NCBI RefSeq assembly: GCF_024505085.1
Contig: NZ_JANIBC010000016.1
Span: forward strand, 1-59,619
Origin: Parvularcula maris
Lineage (GTDB): Bacteria > Pseudomonadota > Alphaproteobacteria > Caulobacterales > Parvularculaceae
DNA: 59,619 nt
Direction: 5' to 3'
In this document: positions 36,277 through 43,896 of the stretch, piece by piece
How positions within the stretch are numbered: the stretch's first letter is position 1
Layout: every line of letters starts with the position of its first letter
Made by a program: the position numbers and the translations under genes
The notes under the pieces: generated by a model
Seen by the model: the letters and a program-made list of their open reading frames with translations, nothing else
What the model was told of the DNA's origin: nothing
Databases searched by the model: none

Positions 36277-37458
36277 CTACGAGGCCTGTCCGGCCAGGTT
36301 CTTGGTGACGATCTGGTAGCGCTTGTAGACCTCCGCCCCTGAGAGGGCGATCAGCTTGCGGACGTCCTTGTTCTGCTCCAGCACCCAGGAGAGCTCGCAG
36401 CCTTCGACGCCGCGCTTGCGCCCCTCGGCGAAGGCGGCCTCGAAGAGGCTGCAGACGAGAGCCACCCCTGCCCGCGACTTGTGGTGCTCGCGGCGTAGAC
36501 CCATCAGCGCCATGCGCGAGGTCTTGGGCGTCTTGAGTTTGAGGCGGGTAAGGAGCTTCGCCCAGCCGAAGGGGAGCAGCTTGCCGTCGAGGTCGCGCGC
36601 GGCCTCGTTGACGTTGGGCAGCATCACCACGAAAGCCACGGGCTCCCCGTCCGCTTCGCCGAACCAGAAGCGGTCGGGGGTGAGGATCGGCTTCAGGCTC
36701 TCCCCCATCTTCGCGACCTTTTCGGGAGGGAAGTTCACGTGCCCCCAGTTCACCGACCAGCCATCGTTGAAGATGTCCATGGCGGTCTGGAGCTCTCGGT
36801 CGAAATCCGGCTTTTGCACCTGGCGCACACGGAGATTGGGATCGTTCTCCACCGTACGGCAGAGGCGCTGGACCACAGGCGGGCGCGGATAGTGGTCGCG
36901 CAGACCGACATAGTAGGCCAGGAGATCGGCTGCCGGTTCGTAGCCTGCCTCGCTCAGGCGTTCGCCGAGGCCCTCCTTGTGATGAGGCATCATCAGCATG
37001 TCGGGGGTATCGAAGCCCTCCGTGAGAAGACCGACTTCGTCATAGATCCAGAAGCTGTAGGGACCCGCCGCTTCCCGGCAGCCTATGCCCAGGAGATGAT
37101 CCTCCGCGGCGTAGAGGAGGATCTTGAGCGCGACCTCATTGTCCGGATCGACATCGAGCGCGCCGAAATGCCCCTGTCCGGCGCCGTACCGGGCGTCGTA
37201 GTGGTGGTTGCGGAAGGCAGCGATCCTGCCGACAGGCTTCTCGCCGTGATAGGCGACGAAGAGCGCCATGTCCCCGAACATCGGATCGGCGAGCACTTCT
37301 TCCAGATGCTCCCGGCGCTCCATCCGCAAGGGAGGGTGCCAGTTCGCATCATCCCGGTAGAGGCCGTAGGGCACGGAGAGAAAGTCGTCCTGCCCTGCCC
37401 GGTCCGTGACGCGGACCACCTTCAGTCCGAGCTGCCCGCCGTCCACCTTTCGGGTCAC
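36277..37458 (-). CDS. GNAT-fold N-acyltransferase, candidate bacterial ceramide synthase
   Basis: The product has 393 residues and belongs to a two-part GNAT family opening with SVPYGLYRDDANWHPPL. It continues with FVAYHGEKPVGRIAAFRN, HFGALDVDPDNEVALKILLY, and a second acyltransferase-like half with GVEGCELSWVLEQN. In Caulobacter crescentus the ceramide N-acyltransferase (bCerS) is a GNAT-type enzyme in the same region as serine palmitoyltransferase. With spt and an epimerase about 5-8 kb away here, this is the best candidate for N-acylation of the long-chain base. It overlaps the desaturase-family gene by 4 nt (GTGA). It could equally be an unrelated GNAT. Confidence 0.7.
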   Translation of the reverse strand: MTRKVDGGQLGLKVVRVTDRAGQDDFLSVPYGLYRDDANWHPPLRMERREHLEEVLADPMFGDMALFVAYHGEKPVGRIAAFRNHHYDARYGAGQGHFGALDVDPDNEVALKILLYAAEDHLLGIGCREAAGPYSFWIYDEVGLLTEGFDTPDMLMMPHHKEGLGERLSEAGYEPAADLLAYYVGLRDHYPRPPVVQRLCRTVENDPNLRVRQVQKPDFDRELQTAMDIFNDGWSVNWGHVNFPPEKVAKMGESLKPILTPDRFWFGEADGEPVAFVVMLPNVNEAARDLDGKLLPFGWAKLLTRLKLKTPKTSRMALMGLRREHHKSRAGVALVCSLFEAAFAEGRKRGVEGCELSWVLEQNKDVRKLIALSGAEVYKRYQIVTKNLAGQAS

Positions 37459-38231
37459 GCAGGCTCTTGAACGGCTCGGGCTTCACCCGAAGGCTTCTTG
37501 CCTTCGCCGACGGTGAGTCTGTCCACATGGGGATATCGGCGCGCGACCTCACCATGATAGCCCAGGCTGCGGACGTCGGGGCTCTTCGGCCATTTCGCGC
37601 CGACCTCGCGGTAGAAGGTGCCGAAGAGGCGGTCGGGCCAGAACTCGATGATGCCGTAATTGCCCTTTTCGTTGTGGAAGTGGTGGAGAAGGTGCAGGCG
37701 CTTCATCCGGCGCAGGTAATTGCTGTCCGGCAGATAGCCGAGATGCTGGATGCAGTGCACATACTCGTAGACCATGGTCATCACGAAGCCCGCCGCACTG
37801 GCCCAGAGAAGGCCAGCGACGCCACCAATGGCAAAGCCGACGGAGCCGGTCAGGATGACGACCGTGGGGATGGTGTGGGTCAGGCTGCCGAACAGGACGG
37901 CCAGGTTGTTCGGCTGGCGATGGTGGTCGTAGTGGATGCGCTTCCACACCTTGCCGGTGAACTCGGACTTCCACAGGAAGCGGCTGTGCAGCACGAAGCG
38001 GTGCAGCACGTACCAGAACAGCGGGTAGAGCAGCACCACGGCGCCGACGCTCAGAAGCACCTGGAAGACGCCGATCCCCCCAATGGTCAGGGCAGCCGCC
38101 ACTGCTGCAACGGTGAGGAGGAAGTAGCCCCATACGCCCGGATAGGTGACATAGGCGCGGTTCAGCGCCGCCATGTCCATGCGGTCGAGGAGATGCTCCT
38201 GATCCTTCCAATGTGTCACAACCACTCGCAT
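37455..38231 (-). CDS. Sterol desaturase / fatty-acid hydroxylase family membrane di-iron enzyme
   Basis: The product has about 258 residues, several membrane helices and the histidine-box pattern of this di-iron superfamily: HRFVLH, then IHYDHHRQPNN, HCIQH and HLLHHFHNEKGNYGI. The family inserts hydroxyl groups or double bonds into lipids; eukaryotic members hydroxylate sphingoid bases. The start is placed at the ATG at 38229-38231 (MRVVVTHWKDQEH), with a possible GTG at 38276. It leads the operon hydroxylase-GNAT-NTP transferase, divergent from lptF. I infer modification of the long-chain base or acyl chain of a sphingolipid. Confidence 0.82.
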   Translation of the reverse strand: MRVVVTHWKDQEHLLDRMDMAALNRAYVTYPGVWGYFLLTVAAVAAALTIGGIGVFQVLLSVGAVVLLYPLFWYVLHRFVLHSRFLWKSEFTGKVWKRIHYDHHRQPNNLAVLFGSLTHTIPTVVILTGSVGFAIGGVAGLLWASAAGFVMTMVYEYVHCIQHLGYLPDSNYLRRMKRLHLLHHFHNEKGNYGIIEFWPDRLFGTFYREVGAKWPKSPDVRSLGYHGEVARRYPHVDRLTVGEGKKPSGEARAVQEPA

Positions 38232-38586
38232 TCCCCGCTTGCAAACCGCCACACCAAGGGGGTGGGACCACGCCACGGATTCAAAAGACTGTCGCCTCGT
38301 CGTTATCGAAGCGTCATATTAGTTGCCGCTTTTCGCTCGCATTACAACGGTCGTCGAACCGGTGCGGCGTCTCGCCCGATCGGACCCTTGATCGCCGGGG
38401 GAAGTGCGTAACGGTAGGAGATACAACGGTCTTACGGCGGGTGCCGTTCCATGACGGGACAGCCCCTTACGATTCGAAACGAATGTTTTGCTCTATGGGT
38501 AAGGCCGTAGACGCTACCCAAACCAAGACAGACCTGTAATCTGTCCTTCACAAGCGCGCTTCCACCAACCTTCGGAAAGCCTACCG
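38232..38586. other. 355-nt divergent intergenic region of the lipid island
   Basis: It separates the leftward hydroxylase operon from the rightward lptF-lptG-kinase-Tam41-like operon and should carry both promoters. No gene is supported. It holds ATTCG-AAA-CGAAT near 38471-38483 and a 6+7+6 inverted repeat at 38527-38545, listed separately. I could not assign promoter boxes with confidence. Confidence 0.45.
38527..38545. promoter_or_regulatory. Inverted repeat upstream of lptF, candidate operator
   Basis: GACAGA at 38527-38532 and TCTGTC at 38540-38545 are perfect reverse complements with a 7-nt spacer, centred about 50 nt upstream of the lptF start. Size and position suit a dimeric repressor site, but no cognate regulator gene is adjacent. 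Confidence 0.35.
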
Positions 38587-39768
38587 ATGCTTCTCCTGCG
38601 TACCATCGACAGGCACCTCTTCTTCTCCACGGCGAAGATGGTGGGCAGCCTGGTGCTGTTGGCGCTCTGCGTACTGCTGCTGGAGCGGTCGCTGCGTATC
38701 ATCGAGATCACCAGCGCCAGCCCGGCACCCTTGAGGGATGCCACGAGGCTGATGCTGAACCTCATCCCCCACTATCTGGGCCTGGCCTTTCCCGCGGCCC
38801 TGATGATCGGCACCATCGCCCGGATGAGTTCGCTCTCCAGGCTCGAGCAGATCACCGCGCTTCTCTCGACGGGCTACTCGCTGGTGAGGATCGCGAGGCC
38901 GTTCCTGGTGCTGGCTTTGCTGCTGGCGATCGGGTCGCTGATCGTGGAGGGGTACCTGCAGCCCCTGGCCCGCTACAGCTACCGCGAGGCGGCGCATCTG
39001 GCGAAGCAGGAGACCGTGGTGGGCGCGTTCCAGCGGGGCGAGTTCGTCAGCTTCGGCGACCGCACCTCCTTCGTCCGCAATGTCGGCGAGAACGGCGAGA
39101 TCGAGGACGTCTTCATCTATGAGCGCACCAGTGACGGCGGGGTTCGGGTGCTGACGGCGCCTGCCGGACTGATCAGCTTGGACGAGGAGACGCGCCAGAC
39201 CGGTTTCCGCCTGGCGCGCGGCGTCTCGGTCGAGGCCAGCCGCGAGGGCGGCGTCTATGAGCGGGTCGATTTCGACAGGCTCGCCACCAGGACCGACCGC
39301 GAGATCGAGATGTTCCGCTCCAGGGGCAATGACGAGCGCGAACTGACCATGGGCGAGCTTCTTCGGGGGGAGGCCGTCGAGGCGCTGCCCGAGGAAGAGC
39401 GCGACGATGCCGCCGCCGCCTTCCACTTCAGGGCCGGGCGGGCCGCCGCTATCTTGTTCTTCCCGCTTCTCGCCGTTCCTTTGGGCCTCGTGTCCAACCG
39501 CTCGAACCAGTCGGGCGGGGTGGCTCTCGGCCTTCTCTATCTGGTCGTGATCCAGAAGCTGTTCGAGGCCGGTCAAGGCGCCGCCGCCGCCGGTGCCATC
39601 CCGCCCTGGGCAGGGGCGTGGCCGGTGGTGCTGCTCGTCGCCGTCACCTCGGGCGCGCTCTTCTGGCGCTCCGCCTACACCCTCGCGCCGCCGCCCATGG
39701 AGACGCTGACCAGGGGCATGACGCTGCCCAAGCTGCGCCTGCCCTTCGGCCGGATGAGAAGCGCATGA
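38587..39768 (+). CDS. lptF: LptF-type lipid export permease (YjgP/YjgQ family)
   Basis: This is a 393-residue member of the YjgP/YjgQ family, which forms the LptF/LptG permease pair that extracts LPS from the inner membrane. It has three N-terminal helices (MLLLRTIDRHLFFSTAKMV onward), a periplasmic beta-jellyroll (residues about 130-265) and three C-terminal helices. It overlaps lptG by 4 nt (ATGA). In many alphaproteobacteria lptF-lptG precede lptD-surA; here the next genes are a lipid kinase, a Tam41-like enzyme and, convergently, serine palmitoyltransferase. The pair may therefore handle sphingolipid as well as, or instead of, LPS; this is inference. Confidence 0.88.
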   Translation: MLLLRTIDRHLFFSTAKMVGSLVLLALCVLLLERSLRIIEITSASPAPLRDATRLMLNLIPHYLGLAFPAALMIGTIARMSSLSRLEQITALLSTGYSLVRIARPFLVLALLLAIGSLIVEGYLQPLARYSYREAAHLAKQETVVGAFQRGEFVSFGDRTSFVRNVGENGEIEDVFIYERTSDGGVRVLTAPAGLISLDEETRQTGFRLARGVSVEASREGGVYERVDFDRLATRTDREIEMFRSRGNDERELTMGELLRGEAVEALPEEERDDAAAAFHFRAGRAAAILFFPLLAVPLGLVSNRSNQSGGVALGLLYLVVIQKLFEAGQGAAAAGAIPPWAGAWPVVLLVAVTSGALFWRSAYTLAPPPMETLTRGMTLPKLRLPFGRMRSA

Positions 39769-40835
39769 CCCCCTTCTGGCGGCTGACCCTCTACCTCTCC
39801 GGCATCTTCGCCAAGCGCTGGCTGGTGGTCACCTTGGGCGCGGTGAGCCTGGTGGCGCTTCTCGACGGTCTCTCCAACGCATCGGAGATCGCCGCCAGCG
39901 AGGGGGGCAGCCAGCTTCAGTACCTTTTGGCGAGGGCGCCGGTGATCTTCGACCGCCTGCTGCTCATCACGCTGATGCTCACTCTGATCCTCACCTATCT
40001 CTACCTGATCGGTCAGCGGGAGCTCGTGGCCATCTCCGGATCCGGTGTGTCCGCAGCGCAGCAGCTTCTCGTGCTGCTCGTGCCGCTGACCGCGTTGAGC
40101 GTCCTCTCCACCATCTTCATCGACATCACCGTGCCGCGCAGCGTCGCCCATCTTCAGAGCTGGTCGGCCCCCGGCTACGACACCAATCTGATCTCGGACG
40201 ATGACCCGCTCTGGCTGGTCGAGGACGACACGCTGATCCGCATCAGCAGCCGAAGGCGCTCCGACGGCATCGGCGAGGTGGAGTTCTTCGAGCTCGGAGA
40301 AGATGCCCAGGTCGAGCGGGTCACCTTCGCCGAAGGAGCCGTCTACGAAGGACCACGCCAATGGCGGCTCCTCGACCCCGTCACCTACAGCACGGTCAGC
40401 GACGACGAGGTGACGAGCCGGAGCTCATGGTCCTCTCCCCAAACACCCTCCTCCCTCGACCTTCTGATCGCTGCACCGAGGGACGTGTCGCTGGCCACCA
40501 TGTGGAGCCTGAGCCGTAAGACAGGATCGGGCGCGCGCCCCGGCTTCAGCTACGACACGTGGTTCTGGCACCGGTTGACCAGGCCTTTGGCCGCCATCGG
40601 GCTCCTACTGCTCACCGTATCGCTGATGCAGCGTTTTGGGCGTAGCGATGGCGGCTACGGCGCGATGCTGGGCGTACTGACGGTGGGTTTCGGGTACATG
40701 ATCGCCGAGGGGGTGCTTCTGTCCCTTGCCGAGTCCGGGGTCGTGCCTGTGCTGCCGACCATCGGCATCCTCGTCGGTCTTCTCACGCTTGGCGGGCTCT
40801 ATGCCTGGCTCGGTCAGGAAACGCTCGAGCGATGA
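39765..40835 (+). CDS. lptG: LptG-type lipid export permease (YjgP/YjgQ family)
   Basis: The product has 356 residues starting at the ATG at 39765 (MTPFWRLTLYLSGIF), which overlaps the lptF stop codon. The longer open frame runs antisense-like through lptF in another frame and is not used. The topology mirrors LptF: N-terminal helices, periplasmic domain (VPRSVAHLQSWSAPGYDTN region), then helices near the C-terminus (GYGAMLGVLTVGFGYMIAEG). It is predicted to heterodimerise with the upstream LptF and to need an LptB ATPase, which is not in this window. It overlaps the lipid kinase gene by 4 nt, placing lipid phosphorylation and lipid export in one translationally coupled operon. Confidence 0.87.
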   Translation: MTPFWRLTLYLSGIFAKRWLVVTLGAVSLVALLDGLSNASEIAASEGGSQLQYLLARAPVIFDRLLLITLMLTLILTYLYLIGQRELVAISGSGVSAAQQLLVLLVPLTALSVLSTIFIDITVPRSVAHLQSWSAPGYDTNLISDDDPLWLVEDDTLIRISSRRRSDGIGEVEFFELGEDAQVERVTFAEGAVYEGPRQWRLLDPVTYSTVSDDEVTSRSSWSSPQTPSSLDLLIAAPRDVSLATMWSLSRKTGSGARPGFSYDTWFWHRLTRPLAAIGLLLLTVSLMQRFGRSDGGYGAMLGVLTVGFGYMIAEGVLLSLAESGVVPVLPTIGILVGLLTLGGLYAWLGQETLER

Positions 40836-41743
40836 GCCTTACCCTCATGGTCATCAACCCGCTCGCCGGGCGGGTGGCACGCGGCGGCAGCCTTCTGGCG
40901 GCGCTGAAGGGCAGGAAGGACGAAATCATCGAGCCCGACTTCTCCCGGCTGACCGAGCAGCTACGGCCGTATCTGGAACGTGTAGAGACGATCGCGGTGG
41001 AGGGCGGGGACGGGACCGTGACCGGCGTCGCCCACGCGCTCCTCGAAGGGGTACCCGGCGGCGAGCCCCTACCCCGCTTGATTATCGTGCCGGGCGGCAC
41101 CACCGATCTCGTGGCCTCCGTCCTGGGCATGTCCCGTTCGGAGGAGAAAATCGCCAAGCTAATCGCCGGCACGGGGAGAGACACAAACCTTCCCGCCCTA
41201 CGCCTGGTGCTCTCGAGCGGTGAGACGCGCACCGGGTTCTTTCTGGCCAGCGGGTCGATCCCGCGGGCTGCCATCTACTGCCGCGAGGTCATTCACGAGC
41301 GGGGCGTGACGGGAATGGGCTCGGTCGCGCTTGCGGTCCTATCCTCCGTCCTCGGCAGCAAGGAGCACCGCAGGCGCATTCTGGCCCCGACGCCGTTTCG
41401 GATGGACACGGACAGCACAAGCGAGGGTCCAGAGCACCGGTTCTCGATCCTCACCACCCTCCCCCATCTGACGGGCAAGTTCGCCCCGTTCTGGGGAAGC
41501 GGCGAAGGGCCGATCAACATGCTGATGGCGAAGGCGGAGAGCCGCAACCTGACAGGCGCCCTGGCCAAGGCAGCCGTCGGCGCGGCGGGGCCGGGGCTGG
41601 AGAAGTACGGCTATGTCAGTGAACGTGTCGAGGCGGCGGCCATCGAGCATGACGGCACCTATCTTCTGGACGGGGAGATGTTCGAGAGTGCGACGCTCCA
41701 GGTGACCACGAGCCGCCCCCTGATCTTCCGTACTTCGTCTTGA
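40832..41743 (+). CDS. Diacylglycerol-kinase-family lipid kinase, candidate ceramide kinase
   Basis: This is a 303-residue DAGK-catalytic-domain protein. It starts SLTLMVINPLAGRVARGG, carries the nucleotide motif GGDGT at residues 58-62, and LIIVPGGTTDLVASVLGM after it. The C-terminal beta domain ends with YLLDGEMFESATLQV. Such kinases phosphorylate diacylglycerol, sphingosine or ceramide. In Caulobacter a member of this family is the ceramide kinase needed for anionic sphingolipids. Position in an operon with lptFG and next to spt favours ceramide or a long-chain base as substrate, but sequence alone does not separate these from diacylglycerol. Confidence 0.85.
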   Translation: MSLTLMVINPLAGRVARGGSLLAALKGRKDEIIEPDFSRLTEQLRPYLERVETIAVEGGDGTVTGVAHALLEGVPGGEPLPRLIIVPGGTTDLVASVLGMSRSEEKIAKLIAGTGRDTNLPALRLVLSSGETRTGFFLASGSIPRAAIYCREVIHERGVTGMGSVALAVLSSVLGSKEHRRRILAPTPFRMDTDSTSEGPEHRFSILTTLPHLTGKFAPFWGSGEGPINMLMAKAESRNLTGALAKAAVGAAGPGLEKYGYVSERVEAAAIEHDGTYLLDGEMFESATLQVTTSRPLIFRTSS

Positions 41744-42672
41744 GCAGCTTGGAGCCCATCTACCGCGCCGTGCGGTCGCAGCAGGACGGCGGGCCGGAAG
41801 TGGCCGCCTCCGCAGCCGCGGCGATCGAGGCTGTGTTTCAGAAAAGCGACGCGGTGATCCTTGGCATGCTGTTCTACGGCTCGCGCCTCAGAGCCAGCAG
41901 CGATGCCGGGAAGATGGTCGATCTCTACGTGCTGATCGACAGCTACGAAGCCTTTCACGAAAGCCCTCTCCGCCGCTTGGCCTCTCGCTTGGTGCCGCCT
42001 GACGTCTTCATGCTGACCACCGAGGACGATCTCGGAAGAACGGTGTCGATCAAGTACTCCGTCATCACCCTTTCGGCCTTCGAGCGGTTATCGAGAGGCA
42101 AGCTAGGAACGAGCATCTGGGGGCGTTTCAGCCAGCCGGTCCAGGTGGTGAAGGCCCGTGACGAGGAGACACGGACACGCATCCTCACAGCCCTCGCCCA
42201 GTGCATGGAGAGCTTCTGCTTGGCCACCGAAGGGCTCATGGGGCCGTCCTTCACCGCGCGTGAGTTCTGCCGTGAGGGTCTGGCGCAGTGCTACCGCACG
42301 GAACTCCGCGCTGAGCGACCCTACGCGCGTGCAGAGGAGATCGTCGCCAGCAACCCAGGCTGGTTCGAGAGGATGGTGTCCTCCGTCTACGGCTCTCCAG
42401 ATGAAGACGGGCAGTATCGTTCTCCCCAGGGTCGCCGCAGCAGAGCGGCGAGGGGCTGGTGGTTCCTCCGAAGGCTGACGGGGAAACCGATCACAGTCCT
42501 GCGGGTGATCAAGGGGGCGCTGACCTTCGAGCACGCTGTCGACTACGCGCTGGACAAGCTCGAGAAGCATTCAGGCGTCAGGCTGCACCTCACCGATGCC
42601 CAGAGGAGGAGACCGCTTCTATGGTCCCCGGTCCTCCTGTGGAAGGCCGTCCGCAGCGGGGCCTGGCGCTAA
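41740..42672 (+). CDS. Putative nucleotidyltransferase resembling Tam41 (CDP-diacylglycerol synthase)
   Basis: This 310-residue protein begins with TTG overlapping the kinase stop (TTGA). The N-terminal part has a nucleotidyltransferase-like motif, LFYGSRLRASSDAGKMVDLY then VLIDSYEAFHES (G47-S48, D61, D67), resembling the GSG...K-x-x-D-F pattern of the mitochondrial Tam41/Mmp37 CDP-diacylglycerol synthase. The rest includes SIKYSVITLSAFERL and a conserved-looking C-terminal helical part with ITVLRVIKGALTFEHAVDYA. There is no CdsA-like membrane domain. I infer that it activates the phosphorylated lipid made by the upstream kinase with a nucleotide. The family call is by eye and needs a profile search. 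Confidence 0.55.
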   Translation: MSSLEPIYRAVRSQQDGGPEVAASAAAAIEAVFQKSDAVILGMLFYGSRLRASSDAGKMVDLYVLIDSYEAFHESPLRRLASRLVPPDVFMLTTEDDLGRTVSIKYSVITLSAFERLSRGKLGTSIWGRFSQPVQVVKARDEETRTRILTALAQCMESFCLATEGLMGPSFTAREFCREGLAQCYRTELRAERPYARAEEIVASNPGWFERMVSSVYGSPDEDGQYRSPQGRRSRAARGWWFLRRLTGKPITVLRVIKGALTFEHAVDYALDKLEKHSGVRLHLTDAQRRRPLLWSPVLLWKAVRSGAWR

Positions 42673-42681
42673 AGCAGTCGC

Positions 42682-43896
42682 CTACTCGGCAGCGTGGGAC
42701 TGGCCCATGGACTCGCGGGTGGCGGCGAGCTTGCCGAAGGCGAAGAGGATCGTCTCGATATCCTCCTCTGTGTGCGCTGCAGAAAGGCTGAGACGCAGGA
42801 GGCAGGCGTTCTGCGGCGTCGTCGGCGGCAGAGCGAGGTTCACGTAGAGGCCGCTCTCGATGAGCTGGGTCCACGACATGATGCCTTCGATGTCACTGCC
42901 GATCTCCACCGCCACGATGGGGCTCGGCGGCGAGCAGGGCTCGAAGCCGAGCTGCTTGAGGCCCTGGTGGACGCGGTGTGCGGACTTCCAAAGCCGGTCG
43001 CGCAGATCATCGCCGTCGCGGACGATCGGCAGCGCCGCCTTGGCGGCAGCCGCATCCGCCGGCGAGGGAGCCGCGGTGAAGGTGTAGGAGCGCATCAGCG
43101 GCTGAAGACGGCCGAAATCCTCGTGCTTGGAGGCGCAGAAACCGCCGACCGAGCCGAAGCTTTTGGAGAAGGTGCCGGTGAAGAAGTCGATCTCGTCAAG
43201 GACCCCGGCCTGGTCCGCGACGCCCCTGCCCTCCTCGCCGAAGACGCCGATGGAGTGCGCTTCGTCGATGAGGATATAGACGCCGTGCTTCTTGCAGACC
43301 TCGACGAAGTCCGCGACCGGAGCGACGTCGCCGAACATGGAGTAGAGCCCCTCGATCACCACGATGGTGGAGCCGGTGACGCTGCCCTTGTACTTGGCCA
43401 GCTTCTCATCGAGGCTCTTGGGATCGTTATGGGCGAAGCGCACCATCTTCGCGCGAGACATGGTGCAGGCGTCGTAGATGCTGGCGTGGCTGTCGCGGTC
43501 GATGACCAGAAGGTCCTTGGGACCGGCCAGCGTCGCGATGGCGGCTAGGTTCGCCTGGTAGCCGGTGGTGGTGACGACGACGCTGGGCATGCCGAGCCAG
43601 TCGGCCAGGCCCTCCTCTAGGCTCACATGGTCGCGGTAGGAGCCGTTGGCCATGCGGCTGCCCGTGGTGCCGGTGCCGTAGGCGTCGATGGCGTCCTTCG
43701 CGGCGCGCTTCACACGCGGGTCGAAGGTCAGGCCGAGATAGTTGTTGGTTCCCGCGAGGACCAGGCTTCTCCCGTTGCCCGCCGCGCGGGTCGGCGAGGT
43801 GAACGCCGAGAACGGCATCCCGAAAGGGTTGGTCTCCATCTGCTCAGCAAGCGTGTACCGATCCAGGAAGGGACGAAACTTGTCGAAGATGGTCAT
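42682..43896 (-). CDS. spt: Serine palmitoyltransferase
   Basis: This is a 404-residue PLP enzyme of the alpha-oxoamine synthase family. It condenses serine with an acyl thioester to 3-ketosphinganine, the first step of sphingolipid synthesis. Key features: the SPT-like stretch YGTGTTGSRMANGSYRDH (73-90), His137 in RDSHASIYD that stacks on PLP, DEAHS at 211-215, and the Schiff-base Lys245 in TGTFSKSFGSVGG. ANGSY after TGSR favours SPT over KBL, AONS and ALAS. It overlaps the epimerase gene by 4 nt (ATGA) and is convergent, 9 nt away, with the Tam41-like gene. Soluble and homodimeric by analogy with Sphingomonas SPT. No acyl-carrier protein gene lies beside it, unlike the Caulobacter locus. 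Confidence 0.9.
   Translation of the reverse strand: MTIFDKFRPFLDRYTLAEQMETNPFGMPFSAFTSPTRAAGNGRSLVLAGTNNYLGLTFDPRVKRAAKDAIDAYGTGTTGSRMANGSYRDHVSLEEGLADWLGMPSVVVTTTGYQANLAAIATLAGPKDLLVIDRDSHASIYDACTMSRAKMVRFAHNDPKSLDEKLAKYKGSVTGSTIVVIEGLYSMFGDVAPVADFVEVCKKHGVYILIDEAHSIGVFGEEGRGVADQAGVLDEIDFFTGTFSKSFGSVGGFCASKHEDFGRLQPLMRSYTFTAAPSPADAAAAKAALPIVRDGDDLRDRLWKSAHRVHQGLKQLGFEPCSPPSPIVAVEIGSDIEGIMSWTQLIESGLYVNLALPPTTPQNACLLRLSLSAAHTEEDIETILFAFGKLAATRESMGQSHAAE

Noticed and set aside
42682-43896. 8-amino-7-oxononanoate synthase (BioF) or glycine C-acetyltransferase (Kbl)
   Set aside because: TGSRMANGSY, the coupled epimerase and the lipid neighbours favour serine palmitoyltransferase; no biotin or threonine-degradation genes are nearby.
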